From Fragum whitleyi (lineage: Eukaryota; Mollusca; Bivalvia; Cardiida; Cardiidae): DNA of 64,000 bases. The position numbers and the translations under genes are program-made. Numbering within the stretch: position 1 is the stretch's first letter; every line of letters begins with the position of its first letter. This document shows, one piece after another, positions 1 to 11,664 of the stretch. The stretch covers positions 52,432,017 through 52,496,016 of the forward strand of contig OX411543.1 in assembly GCA_948146395.1 (NCBI GenBank), in the 5' to 3' direction. The notes beneath the pieces were generated by a model. The model was given only the letters and a program-made list of their open reading frames with translations, searched no databases and had not been told where the DNA came from.

Positions 1-1020
1 ATGTAAAATTGAAAAAGTCTAAACAAAATAGCTTACTATTAAGAAAAAAAAGGGAAACAACAACAAAAACTGCATTTAATAAGTAACTCCATACATCGTG
101 TTTAGCCCAACAAAGATGTGGTTTTTAGGTAATAAAATTTAAGATGTATGTAATTGAATTTTAATGTACATTAATTAACCATTAAGATGAAACATCTCAT
201 GAAATTGCAATATCTATCAAATTCCAGGTACTTGTATATCTGATTTGTCAAACAAGTCTAAATCTACTTATAAAAGAAGAACAATGAGTTTTTTTAACAG
301 GAAAAGCAACTTACATGCAACAATGTATGAGACATAAAAGTCCAGGGGCCTGTTTTACTAAACATCTTACGATCATTTTTTGCCTAAGTCGAAAATTAAA
401 GTTGCTTCTACAGTAGTTACTAAACATGGAATTCTGTCATGCTTTATCTCATTGGAATCGTCTCCTTCAGACGTTTCCAATTAGCTATTGCAAGACAGAA
501 TCTAGCGATGAATAAAAACACCTAGTACGATTTGTGATTTTGACTTACGATCAATTTTTTCGTAAGAAGTTTAGTAAAACGGGCCCCAGCTCTGTAGCAG
601 TAAGGATGCTGCTTCTCTATCAGACTCACACCATTGACTGCTTACCTATTCATTAATGTTATGAATTAGGTCCATGACTGAAAGCACTACTTCCAAATGA
701 TCAATATTTAATATGTTGTGTATGGAACATTCTAGTTCAGAATTCTGGCTACACTCTGCTTCAAGTGTCGTCTTCGGCTCGACAGGTCTGACCAAAAGGT
801 CCCTTTTACCCGAAATGTGTAGTATTTTATTTATTATGCTTTCTAATGTATAAGATTAAGAAAACATAAAAGTATGAATAAAGCGCATTTTATTTTGAAG
901 ACTTAAGTTTGTAAATACTAAAGCAAGAGATCAAAAATTAATTTTGTGTATAGAACAATTTGACAATTGATTTCTCAATCTAACTTGGCAATCTATAGTG
1001 TACCATATAAATGTTTACAG
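1..1020 (+). other. Intron of the SLC6 gene (3' part)
   Basis: No SLC6-like exon is visible here. The stretch is AT-rich and ends in a pyrimidine-poor but AG-terminated acceptor just before 1021. It contains one short inverted-repeat element (345-587). The preceding coding exon must lie upstream of the window. Confidence 0.6.
345..587. mobile_element. Short inverted-repeat element (MITE), GGGGCC ends
   Basis: The left end reads GGGGCCTGTTTTACTAAAC and the right end is its near-perfect reverse complement, GTTTAGTAAAACGGGCCCC. The length is about 243 bp. A second inner inverted match (TTACGATCA) lies beside each end. There is no coding capacity, and the element sits in an intron. Flanking target duplications are not clear. 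Confidence 0.7.
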
Positions 1021-4000
1021 GCATCAAACGTTTCCTACAAGATATCGAAATTATGCTTGGCAAGAAAGTTTGTGGCAGTATTCCTTACTCCATCATCAAA
1101 TACTGGTGGGCTTTAACTTGGTGTGTTACCACTCCTTGTCTAGTAACGGTAAGTCAATAAATCTGAAGACTGAATGCCTTTGCTGCTGAACTTACATTTT
1201 ATTTTAAACAAATAACCAAATTTTACTACATTTCTAAAATAGGTTTCACTCTTATTTTCCCAAAATAATAAAGTATAAAACAGGCTGTGTTGCCTGAGAT
1301 CAGCCTGCATCGATTTGCAGAGCTTAGAATATACAATTGTTTAATCAAGTTATCGTCGGAACTATAACATGTAAAAAAGGGAGATATATTTTTTTAATTG
1401 GAATTCAAGCACATAATTGAAAAGAACTAAAATACAAAGAAAATAAAAGATTCAGCTATTGGATGAATGGTTGTTCGTCGAATTTTGAAATTTCAAATGA
1501 AGATATCGTTGAGAGAAGTGTGTATATATTTTCAGTAATCAAATGTTCTGTCTTCTTTCAGTTTATAATGATATTCTCCTGGGTAAAGTACACCGGTATG
1601 GAGGGTGATAAATACCCAGACTGGGCGGACGCTCTGGGTTGGTTGATGTCTCTTATATCTGTTGTTGCAATTATCGGCGGTGCTGTTCATGCCCTCTGTA
1701 GAATTGAGGTAAGCTTCGGGTGAAAATTAAAGTGATTGGTGACAGTTTAGGTTGACCTTTACAGGCATTTTATCTTATGAGTAATAGTTTTAATGCGTTT
1801 AAAGGTTATGCATAGTAATGTTATAACCGCAATTATTCCGTATCAATGTATCGAACCGGAAATAAAAGATTCTTATACTGTCACCTTTATCTTTTATAAC
1901 AAATAGCCATTTTAGATATTATTGTTTCCCACACGTGTAAGATCACCTTTCCAATGACGACATCGTCGCGTCTTCTATCGCAGGTCATTTTTGTCGTGTG
2001 CGCGTTCCAAAGATTGATTTGAATGAACAACAATTTCATTTATATGAGAAAATGAATATTCAAGTAGATTATGTTTTAAACGAACTGATCTCAGCCTAAT
2101 TACGAATAAACAAAGACTCGCTTATATATCTATTCTTGACTCGGTTAAATTCAACCTTTTTTCAAATAAAATTTTATGATAGATACTGAACTATATATAA
2201 GATTTTTTGGATGGAATTGAACGTTTGTGCAGATATTGCGAACCATTTCCAGCACTTATTATCACAGATAACATATTATGAAAACGCATTTTTTTCTTGA
2301 ATTGACTATATTTGTACTTCTATTGCGACTCTCTTCTTTTAATTTGAAAACTTAATTGAGTCAATACCTAACTTTTCCAACACGAAAACGTACAAATGCG
2401 AACGTGTTGTAATTCATTTACGTCCATGCCAATTGGTGAAATGTCAGGCTTAGACGTATCATTTCATTTCGCGCATTTCTCGGTACTCATTTTAGTCTTT
2501 TCAGAATAACACTGCTTGGGTCATATTAATTATCTCCACAAATAGATGAACAACTCATAACTTTACTGGTTCGAATATTTGAAAACAGGAATAGATTGAT
2601 GACTCTTTATTTGTAAAGATAAACTGAAATGCTCTTTCATACAAACTTGGGTGCTTACTCTATTATCTGTTGTAACTGCACGGACTAATGCCTATTTTGA
2701 CCATAATTTGGACATTGACCTTGTTTACCCTTGTCATGCTGAACCCGGAATATTCCTGCTTGACAAGGGCTATAGACAAACAACAGCCTGCACATATGAA
2801 CTGAATGCTCTTTCATACAAACTTGGGTGCTTACTCTATTATCTGCTGTAACTGGACGGACTAATGCCTATTTGACCATAATTTGGACATTGACCTTGTT
2901 TACCCTTGTCATGCTGAACCCGGAATATTCCTGCTTGGCAAGGGCTATAGACAAACATCAGTGGTGTCCGTGGTCTAGAGGTAGAGCGTCGGCCTCTTGA
3001 CCTAAAGGTCCTGAGTTCGATTCCCGGGAGCGGCTATCGATCTTGGTTCTTTCATAGGCCCACATATTCGGCGCGAGTACTGGTGAATTTTCCAGGAAGC
3101 AGAATCGAAAGGGATTAATCTAAGTTGTAAGAACTTGTTTCCCAATCGATGTAAAATAAATAGGTTAAAACCAAACAAACATCAGCCTGCACATATGTGC
3201 AGTCTAATGTTAGTCTACACCACCTGTTTCTCACTTTCCAACCAGAATTGTCAATAGATTTAGTTTTTCAAATAAAGATTGACCTACAAGTGGTACTTTC
3301 AGTACTTTTTGCCCTTTGATTTTGATGAAAATTTTCAGCCAAATTTTATTCAGCATGACAAGGGTTAAGAAAAATGTATATGGTTTCCATTTCAGAACCC
3401 AACACGACCTATGAAAGAGTGGGGTCCAGCGCTTGTAAAACATCGAGCCCTAGTTGCTAAATTCGTAGAGGGGTTTGTGGTTGATCCCTGGGGCAAGGGA
3501 CCAATCTCTGAAAGTGTTGTGAGCCCAGACGATGAGACGAAACAGGTATAGTTAAAAAAGAAGAACTATTTTCATACTTCTGCACGAAATATCTTCCTCT
3601 ATCATATCTGAATTTTGGATTTAAGAGTTAAATCTAGTTTTAAGCTTTTAAAAATTTTGATAATATGAAACCCTAGGAATATCTCAAAATTAGTTTTTGG
3701 CTTTTTTATATGTACCTTTAAAGCTTGGTTGCGGTTGATTGTTAATGAAGGAGGAATTTATGAACAAAACTGAAACTTTATATATTTTAAGCATTAAAAT
3801 TACTAGTTTAATTGACCTCCCATTTTTTTTATTTACAGCATGGAAATGATTCCTCAAATACATATGGGATAATTCCTTCTTCTATAGTTTCCATTATATT
3901 AATTTCAAGGAAGCCCAATTTTAGTTGAGCATACTAACCTTTATTTGTAAAAAAGTTGTTTCAGGTATATCTTCTTGAAAGGAATCACATGAAAAAGGAA

Positions 4001-4180
4001 AAAAAAAACTAAAAAAAGACCCAAAACTATATCAAATAATTGTAAGCAATTAGTTCATGCGGATGGTTTTTGAGGATGAGAAAGGTATATTTCTACGTTG
4101 TATTTCAGAGCCCAAAGGAGATGGAAATGCTTTCGTACCAAAATGATGGATACAATAACGTTGATGACTGTAGATTGTGA
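1021..4180 (+). CDS. SLC6-family Na+/Cl--dependent transporter, last four exons (partial)
   Basis: This is the C-terminal end of a plasma-membrane neurotransmitter or amino-acid symporter of the SLC6 family. Four exons splice in one frame: 1021-1148, 1562-1708, 3396-3545 and 4109-4180, with stop TGA at 4178-4180. All acceptors are AG and the three internal donors are GT (gtaagt, gtaagc, gtatag). Exon 1 (about 42 residues, GIKRFLQDIEIMLGKK...) matches the loop before TM11 and the start of TM11 (KYWWALTWCV). Exon 2 (49 residues) completes TM11, carries the YPDWADALGW motif that opens TM12 in SLC6 proteins, and ends in TM12. Exon 3 (50 residues) begins NPTRPMKEWGPALVKHR, the conserved start of the cytoplasmic tail. 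Exon 4 adds 23 residues ending DDCRL, not a typical class I PDZ ligand. About 165 residues are present of a usual 600-700; TM1-TM10 are outside the window. The motifs suggest the glycine/GABA/taurine branch, but the substrate cannot be decided from this end. Family assignment is firm. Confidence 0.93.
2624..2961 (+). repeat. 176-bp tandem duplication in SLC6 intron
   Basis: Two head-to-tail copies have a 176-bp period: ACAAACTTGGGTGC occurs at 2641 and again at 2817, and the following sequence is nearly identical. A partial third start (CAGCCTGCACATATG) appears after the SINE, around 3184. The few differences between copies indicate a recent duplication. A short reading frame across it is incidental. 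Confidence 0.85.
2962..3174 (+). mobile_element. tRNA-derived SINE with 11-bp target duplication
   Basis: The head is tRNA-like. It has an A-box-like stretch (TGGTCTAGAGGTAGAGCG) and a canonical B box (GAGTTCGATTCCCGGG), then about 140 bp of unrelated body and an A-rich 3' end. It is flanked by the 11-bp direct repeat ACAAACATCAG at 2951-2961 and 3175-3185, the mark of LINE-assisted insertion. The insertion interrupts the tandem duplication, so it is younger. The tRNA part is not a functional tRNA gene. Confidence 0.88.
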
Positions 4181-4767
4181 TAATAAATGTAGATTGTAAT
4201 TTATGAGTTCAGATTGTAAATACGAGTTTTATTTTGTATTATAAAATGAAGATAGTAATCTAGAGTGTATACATGCACTGTAATTTAGATAGTTATGAGA
4301 GTTGTGATGATCTTTTGGCCAAGGATGTTTTAAATCGACTCGTTGTTGCTTTACTTTATGAATATCCTTACAATAAGAAGTGCATGGTAACCATGAAAGT
4401 AGCTTTTTAAGATCTCGTTCTTTTGTTACAAATGGTGGGTGTACCAATGCTGGGAGTATTCTCTGGGCAAATAATGTGTTTTCAATTTAATCTTTGATGT
4501 TTAAGAGTGGAAATATACATCTGGCAAAAAATACATTGGTGTAGCTGAGCTTGGCAGCGAATGAATTTAATTCCTAGAATTATACATATTATCATTAAAA
4601 AAATAGACAAAACACGGACATATGCGGTCTATTTCTTGTGTGAGGTACGTTTAAAAGTTACGGCAACATTGGAAAAGTGCATAAAATCCAATCCAGAAAA
4701 CATCGACGACAATCACCTTTAGCTGATCAGCTTAAGACTACATCCACGATGTGCTATACACGTAATT

Positions 4768-4773
4768 AATAAA
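4768..4773 (+). promoter_or_regulatory. Candidate poly(A) signal of the SLC6 gene
   Basis: AATAAA lies 588 bp past the stop codon. Another AATAAA at 4182-4187 directly follows the stop and seems too close to be the main site. The true 3' end needs transcript data. Confidence 0.35.
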
Positions 4774-5200
4774 AGTCATAGAGTTGGTATATGGCCCGTA
4801 TATTATCATTCGACTCGTGTTGTATATTTGTTTGATCTCAGTAATGCTTATATTAAGCTTTGATGTACATTTACATAGAATACATTCGAGATGGATCCTG
4901 GTGATTCCCTGTTTTGTAACATCATTGTTGATGGGAATGATCTAAGGACTGAGAATATACTTTCTCCAATATTCATGTAAGAAGAAGTCTAAAAATACAG
5001 CTGAAATTGACTGCAGATGCTTTATAACACCTTTTAATGTATGGAACCTATTTCAGTCATGAAATTATATGCATCCCAGTAACAATAATTGTTATAATAG
5101 GATATGTTTTGAATCCTATTATGTACGATTCTTTTTTTTTTCAAACTATTATATCAATAGTTAAGACAGTGGCTGTCAAATGCTAGTGAACTTGGCACTA

Positions 5201-5635
5201 CAGTTAGTTGCATCGAGAAATTGACATTCACCCCAAACAAAACCATTCTAAATCGCTCACTCAGCGCTCCATTCATTCATTCCAAACACTCACTCAAACC
5301 ATTCAAAAACACTTAAACTCATTGAAAAATAAAGAATCAAGAACGTCATTCAAAATTGATTTTGATAGGTAAAAATCGCGATTTCACTGACGTAATCCAA
5401 ATTGTTAGCGTCTCATAGACTCTTGAACAAATAGGAAGCTATGTATAGAACTTGCATGCATTTTTATTAAAGGGAGGTAATCAATATCGTAAATTTTGTT
5501 CACCTGAACAAAATTTGTGATATAGAATCACCTCCCATTAATTTCACTCAAAACTCGCTCCACACACTCATTCAATTTCATCCCTAAATCATTCCAAAAT
5601 AATTCACCTTGTCAATTTCACGATGTTGTTAACTG
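5201..5635 (+). mobile_element. CAGTTA-TA MITE, full-length copy 1
   Basis: Begins TA-CAGTTAGTTGCATCGAG and ends CACGATGTTGTTAACTG-TA, giving about 25-bp terminal inverted repeats flanked by TA. At 5470-5538 there is a central palindrome of two arms (GGGAGGT...TTTTGTTCA and its complement) around a 2-base centre. Both outer arms carry repeated CATTCAAA/CACTCAAA words spaced about 10-11 bp. No ORF. The TA target and CAGT end suggest mobilisation by a Tc1/mariner-type transposase. It is about 94-95% identical to the copy at 56.3 kb. Confidence 0.88.
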
Positions 5636-5954
5636 TAAAAGCTTAATATGCATTTGCTATGAAATATCTCGATTTTTTTTTTAAGATTTTAATTCAATGT
5701 ATAAATTGATATCAAATATTTTTTCTAAGATTTTAATTCAATGTATAGATTGATATCAAACAACTTTAAACTATTCTTTCATATTACTTCATTTTTATCA
5801 ATAAAACGATAAAGTATATGTTTGTCATGATGTCTTATTTTCCTTTACAATCGACATTCAAACTTTCAAAGCACACATAGCTGAACTCTGTCTAGAAATC
5901 TTTCAACCTATGGATATCTATTAAAAGAATTATACCCTTCAAATTGAAAATATT

Positions 5955-6127
5955 TCTTCAATGATTTTCGGTGGTTTATCGAGAAATAACGGTAAACTAT
6001 CACTTGGAAATCTTACTGCAAACCCAGCGATATTATCAAAGAATCATACCCGGTTTGTTCTCATTCCACTCTATTTGACGTTATTTGAGAGGAGCCCAAT
6101 CAACAATGGCGTCATGATAAAAATATC
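5955..6127 (+). mobile_element. Truncated copy of the GGTGGTTTATCGAG repeat
   Basis: GGTGGTTTATCGAGAAATAACGG also occurs in the repeats at 17.7 kb (+) and 14.28 kb (-), with similar following sequence including a GCGTCA word. The copy stops where the next CAGTTA element begins, so that insertion cut it or marks its edge. Confidence 0.6.
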
Positions 6128-6129
6128 TA

Positions 6130-6365
6130 CAGTTAACAACATCGTGAAGTTGACAATGTGAATGCTTTTGGAATGATTTAGGAATGAGATTGATTGACTG
6201 TGTTGAGCGAGTTTTGAGTGAATTCAATGGGAGGTGATCCAATATCGCAAATTTTGTTCAGGATGAACAAAATTGGCGATATTGAATACCTCCCTTTAAT
6301 CAAAGATGCATGTAAATTCTAAAGATAGCTTCCTATTTCTTAAAGAATCTAAAGCTTAAGCTCGT
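6130..6365 (-). mobile_element. CAGTTA-TA MITE, truncated copy 2
   Basis: The TA-CAGTTAACAACATCGTGAAG end is intact, followed by the arm and the central palindrome (GGGAGGTGATCC...). It breaks off soon after the AGCTTCCTATTTCTT segment, so the far arm and end are missing. Confidence 0.8.
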
Positions 6366-7490
6366 CTGGGACGAATGAAGTGGAAGAGCTTTTGTTGTAC
6401 CATCGTCGATGTCGGTTTCACGATTCTTATTACTTCAGAAATGTGAAGTGTAACATGAGTGCCCCGATGGATAATCCAAAAGTATTTGCTTTGGCTTAGG
6501 GTCGCTTAAAACACTATATGGGACATATAAAAAGGACAAATTCGATTGATTTTTATTCCCATTGAATACCTCGCTTTAATCATGGAATTTATTTGCATTA
6601 TCAATTAGAAGATTCTAAGTGATTCCAACAACGTAGTATCCAAAAGAATTGAAGTTCTGAACGTAAATGTCGACCCGACCTTCTTAAAATAATTCAAGGT
6701 CACTTAACTCAAGTGTCTTTTTTTTTCTCCCAGATCTGAGAAAAAATGATTTAAACTTTAAACATATCGTTGAATGATAATGTCATGTTCCCGAATAAAC
6801 GGCGCTGTCGGTACAAACATTATTCGAATGCGTCATTTGACGGAAAGATCAATTGTCGGTATTGATTTCAATGGTATTTGCTTCAAAATTATGTAATCGT
6901 GTTGAAAAAAAATCAATATTTATGTTCAAAGAAAATAAGTCTGAAGTAGATCGAAAAGGGGGAACGAACTAGTCGCACTTGATTTGCTAGTTAGACCTCC
7001 AACATTGAGCTATATACAATAACAAAATTGGCAATAAGAAAATTTATGGGCGATTATTTTTCAAATCTCTAGGCTTTTAACTAACGTTATTGTAACCCCT
7101 TTCTGTCGTTTCTCTCTCATAAGATATTAAGTAAATTGCTTTTTGAATATAGTTTTTTCCTGGCGTTATACTGTATGGAACTCTTAAAAGTAAATGTAAT
7201 ATTAATATCATAACCATTAGGCTGCATGATTTATCAAATCCATTACCTGCTGTATTCAATCATCAATTTTAAATAATCTGATAACTTTTCTAGACAATCT
7301 TATTAGTCTGGAAGAATCTTTCATCACAATGATGAATTATAATCCATTTGGGGTAGGCTAAGATCAGACTGAACTTCTATGCGAATTGAGTTAATTAAGT
7401 CGTTACTGTCTGCAAACGCTTTGTATACTAGGAATACATGTATGTCCTACGTGAAGAAAAGTGTCAAGGGTAATGTGAACTATAATAATT
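6366..7490. other. Intergenic stretch, nothing recognised
   Basis: AT-rich and non-coding as far as I can see. Short reading frames here have no recognisable domain. I saw no repeat shared with other parts of the window. Confidence 0.4.
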
Positions 7491-7500
7491 TTGAACAGAT

Positions 7501-7626
7501 CTGCGTTCAGGATATAAAACGGTGCAAACAGTTTGCCAATTATAACCCGCTTTGCTCACCATTGCAGGTGCAAAGCGGTATATATTTGGAAAACTTTTTG
7601 CACCGTTTTGTTATACTGAACGCAGG
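7501..7626. mobile_element. Hairpin repeat (inverted repeat about 55 + 55 bp)
   Basis: CTGCGTTCAGGATATAAAACGG at the left pairs with CCGTTTTGTTATACTGAACGCAG at the right, and pairing continues inward through TTTGCCAATTATAACCCGCTTTGC. The 107-residue frame that crosses it (7379-7702) is a by-product of the palindrome, with no domain I recognise. Confidence 0.65.
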
Positions 7627-7689
7627 GCTGACCAAAGTTGAGAAGGTCATTCTATATCACTGGCAGAGAAATCTTGGGATTTCTCAATG

Positions 7690-7870
7690 TAATAAGTTTT
7701 GATAGGGTGACGATAATACTTTTTAGTTTCACTGGAGGATTTCATTTTTTTCGAGCAGCTTGGACCCTGCCAAGACAGTGAGATAACTCATTGAAGCCCA
7801 ATCACATATGAATGATATCTGCAGGGGTGGGGGGTCAAACTTACAAATCGGTGTAGGTCTTATAATCAAT
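7690..7870 (+). repeat. Dispersed repeat, also at 50.30-50.46 kb
   Basis: GGTGACGATAATACTTTTTAGTTTCACTGGAGG and the next about 130 bp match 50.30-50.46 kb closely, with indels. No terminal repeats and no coding potential were seen, so it may be a fragment of a longer element. Confidence 0.6.
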
Positions 7871-7889
7871 TTTGATTAAATATCAACGA

Positions 7890-8060
7890 GAAAATGAAAA
7901 TTAAAGGACCGTTCATACGTTTCGTACGAACTGTCCTCAACCTAAGCATAGCTGAAAAATATCCGTCGTGAGCCGGCCTCGAACCCACACAGACAAGTAG
8001 CATTGGTCTACAAGTCGAATGCGCTAACCACTGAGCAAAAGAAGATCTTCCCTGGCGTGT
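7890..8060 (-). mobile_element. tRNA-like SINE remnant
   Basis: On the minus strand the A-box-like GCTCAGTGGTTAGCGCATTCGAC is followed by the B box GTGGGTTCGAGGCC. This is a tRNA-Ser/Leu-like SINE head. It is degraded and I could not find clear target duplications. Confidence 0.6.
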
Positions 8061-8171
8061 CAGGTGTCAGACATTATATTTAAACCAACGAAGCTATGTA
8101 GGGCAGTGGTGAGAGTGGTTTTCAATAACACGGTAACCGCTAGAACTCTGATTTACTTTGGCCACTAGATA

Positions 8172-8598
8172 CAGTTGGGAACATCGTGAAATTGACCCTC
8201 ATTCCGATAAAACCATTCAAATTCACTCGCCGAGCGCTCCGATTATTTTATTCCAAACACTCATTTTAATCACTCAAAAACGCTCCGAAATTGTTCAAAT
8301 ACGTTTCGAAATTGTCCAAATGATCAACATTTCAATAAAACTTATCTAATTATTGCACGATTTAATTGGTTTGTGCTAATTTTCAATCGCCAGATTTACT
8401 GTAAAAGACAGCAAAGCATATAGATTTTATTAAAGGGAGTTAAAAAATTATCGCCAATTTCGTCCAATTGGACGAAATCAGCGATTCTATTTTACCTCCC
8501 TTGAAAATCATTCAAAACTCGTTCCCCACAGCCACCCAATTTCATTCAAAAATCATTTGATATCATTCTACATGTCAATTTCACAATGTTTCTAAATG
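8172..8598 (+). mobile_element. CAGTTA-TA MITE, copy 3 (diverged)
   Basis: Starts TA-CAGTTGGGAACATCGTGAA and ends TTTCACAATGTTTCTAAATG-TA. It keeps the CATTCAAA/CGCTCAAA arms and the central GGGAG...CTCCC palindrome, here with TTTCGTCCAATTGGACGAAA at the centre. Older than copy 1. Confidence 0.8.
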
Positions 8599-9157
8599 TA
8601 TAAAGAGTGGCATTAGCATCGAATTTGTTTCGTGATAAACTTACAGCATTTTTTTAATTTAAGACATCGAACAGTTTTCATATTTCATAAATCGTCATTT
8701 TTTTTAATTCAGCAATTCAAAATACATTTAAAGATTTATTGACCCCTAATTTTCCTTTCAAACACTCGATCAATTTGGTGTTTCAGTAATGTACACTCTA
8801 CTGCAGCCCTCAGTCATAAACGATAAAAGCTTTCATTTCTTTATATATATAAAAAACGAGTATTGCAACACCCGCTTTTAAATAAAGTAGTTTAACAAAA
8901 TCTGTGGTAAATTGACGGAATAAAGACACAAAAAATGTTTTGGGTGAACTTTATGAATAACCTTTCATGAAACAAAAAACAAACAAACGATGCAGTCTTT
9001 TCATACAACTAATACATGTAGATGTTATGAACAGTAAATGTTTTTCAACAAATATTCTCACGCTATTAACTTTGGCTTTGTCGAATATGTCTTGTTGGAT
9101 TTCAAATCGATCATTGTCTCTAATTCAAGAGTAATCATTACACTTTATTTGTTACAT

Positions 9158-9720
9158 GGTTTTTTACCGGAGCGTATGACGATCTATTCCCGGTTTAAAA
9201 AAATGATGTCACCCGAGGCGAAGGCGGGGGTTGACATCATTTTTCAAGCCGGGAAAAAAATCGTCATATACCCCGGCAAGAAACTGTATTACGAATTTAT
9301 TATACTCCAAAGTTTTCGACTAAATATCCATCTTATGTCTATTTAAGGGCTTGGTATGCACCGAACTATTTGAAACTTCCAATTTTCCCAAATACTCCTC
9401 AAATGAAAAGTAAACATGTATTGACGTCATATGTTGTGTTTGACGTCAAATCACTTCATTCCGGTATGTTGTGACTATAAGCGATTCTTGGCTGATTGCG
9501 AGAAATTTATGACTTTAAATCGATAGATAGGTAATTTTCAACTTTGATATCAACCTGGGTTTGCATGTTATAAACTGGCATGAGCTTTTATCATAGCATA
9601 CTGTGTATACTCGGGTCGTATTATCAACGAGGCGAGTGAATCATGACTGCCATTTTCGGATCGAATTTTTGTCTATGTTCCCGGCGAGATGTCTTACGGA
9701 ATTATTAGAAGTTATACCGT
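9158..9720 (+). mobile_element. Hairpin element with CCCGG arms and two TGACGTCA sites, copy 1
   Basis: A hairpin at 9170-9290 (TATGACGATCTATTCCCGG paired with CCGGGAAAAAAATCGTCATA) has an inner stem AATGATGTCA/TGACATCATT and a GC-rich apex (CCGAGGCGAAGGCGGGGG). Downstream are TGACGTCA at 9422 and 9441, then a tail to about 9720. The same modules occur in reverse order at 15.49-16.09 kb. No ORF explains it. Confidence 0.72.
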
Positions 9721-9799
9721 AGTGGCCGTAGATATCAATGTTTGTGAGTTGGCATTGGCCTATGTATAAGCTAGAATTTGCTTGGCAATATAATTCATT

Positions 9800-10141
9800 G
9801 TGCAGTCAATATCTTGTACATGTACGTTTAAATCCACAAGAATCGGCCATTACGGCATTCACCTTTCTACTCATAGATTAGACTTTGCAAAAGTCGCTAT
9901 TACTCTTACGGTATCTGCTACAACATTTACAGATTTTCATTTCGAGGAACTTGTTCGCGTAATCGGCTTAATCCCAGCACTTGCACTATTCGGTTTACAT
10001 CATTCTGGCTTTACTGAAACACTTTTATATATGGGTTATATAGATATTGCAATACCTTTTACTTTGTGTATACATTTTACGATAGAGCTGTTATCTAGAT
10101 CTTTGATCATTATCGACTCACTTTCAAAAACCATTACTTGA
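9800..10141 (+). other. Unrecognised 113-residue open frame
   Basis: A hydrophobic 113-residue frame starting with ATG. I recognise no family, see no splice partners or poly(A) context, and the sequence around it is repeat-derived. Probably fortuitous; listed only because it is among the longer frames not made by a simple repeat. Confidence 0.1.
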
Positions 10142-11370
10142 ATTTATGGCGTAATTTGTAATTTTAATAAAATAAAACTCGTATTAACTCTAGATCTGAA
10201 ATGTATCTACTATTTTGATTATGAGGGTGATCTTGATCCGTTAAATGTGATTTTAATATTATTTATGACGTAATTTGTATTCGCAATTTATTTTCAAAAG
10301 CGTTTTGTCATGTATGTTTACCTTTGCATTATGTACATAAAGCATTGCAGATCGTAAAACCCATACAAAAGGAGCTTTGACACCAGAACCAGGGTTTTGA
10401 CTCCCAATAATCCCATTTTGACCCCTCAAAAATATCCTGCAGGGGGTCATCTTGACCCACTGAGTTTCCAGTGGTGCAACTGTTACCTTTGCGTTATAAA
10501 AGATTATATAGATCAATTGTTTTCTTCATACCATAACAAACGATCTATATAAATGAAACAACACATACAATAAAGTGTGTCTACACTTTATTGTTTATGT
10601 TGTTTCAATTATATAAATTATTTTTAAGACTGATAAGTTCTTGTGTTCCTCTTTTTTGACCCCAACAAAAACAGCTTTGACCCCAAAAATTTTATGTTCA
10701 AGGAGTCAATGACTCCCAAACTTTAAAAGCTAGCACAAGCCCTGTTTACTGTTTTTCCTTTTACTATTATACTCGTAGGTAATATAATTTCTCTGAAGTT
10801 TCAATTGAAACTTCTCTAGATAATAAGGACAGCACTCGTCAATTTGTTTTCATGATCTAATTAAAATGGTTGATTCCATCAATTTTTGTGCATTCTGATT
10901 GGCTCAAAATCAGTTTCATTCCCAAATGAAATTCATTTAAAATATGCAGCTATTTTGCAAGATTCCGCACAAAGTAGTCCCGGAAGAATTTGGAAAGATA
11001 TTTACACTTTTGCTTCAATATATTAAATTACAAGATATGAATAGAGTATTTATTAATTTCATGGCGGTATGAAACTAAAAACCTAACCACATTCAGTGTT
11101 TCATACCTCAATGAAATCAATAAACTCCCTTCATCTCTTAACTGCTTTAATTTGTAAGATTTTTATCAACTGTTCTTTTGATGTCACGCTGAGAATGTTT
11201 ATGGAATAATAAAACATACTCTAACAATATCTAGAGTATTCAGTAAAATGAAAATATGCAAATATAACTTCTCGCCTGATTTAAGATAATCTTTACATAA
11301 AGAAATAGACTGCATCATCATCAATTATTTTCATCTTGCAAGTAAAAATACAAATCTTAAATCTTACGTC
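10140..11370. other. Non-coding stretch with small hairpins
   Basis: Nothing coding was seen. A short hairpin lies at about 10541-10612 (GAAACAACACATACAATAAA against its complement). A weaker one is at 11035-11150 (ATAGAGTATTTATTAATTTCAT paired with GAAATCAATAAACTC). 'TGACCCC' words recur at 10.38-10.69 kb. Confidence 0.4.
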
Positions 11371-11664
11371 AGGTGCAACCAATGTGATTTACCTTTACCT
11401 TATAATGTGGATTTTTTTTAACATTTTTACGCTTTATTTGAATCGTTTCCCTTTTTCTTGACGAAAACAATTTTAAATTCAAAGAGGGTGCAGACGAAAA
11501 TGAAAAGTGGTTCAAACTTAAGGTTGTAGTACCGTAATAGTTCTGCAACATTTCGGAACTCATGATCTTTCATAATGTCGACTGTGGTTTCCTAACGAAA
11601 ATCATTAGGAAACCTCGGTTAACACTGTTCACGTTCATTACTTCCGACACGCTGAGAAACTTTA

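Noticed and set aside
2970..3040. Possible functional tRNA genes here and at 7.95, 11.85, 19.84, 48.0, 55.9 and 62.8 kb
   Set aside because: A and B boxes are present, but the cloverleaf arms do not pair well, and most heads are joined to a SINE body; four have target duplications or clear family tails. None is called as a tRNA gene.
3231..3443. 70-residue minus-strand frame across an SLC6 exon boundary
   Set aside because: Antisense shadow; the plus strand has clear SLC6 coding sequence with proper splice sites.
9800..10141. 113-residue hydrophobic frame as a small membrane protein gene
   Set aside because: No homology, splice or transcript evidence. Left as a low-confidence open frame only.
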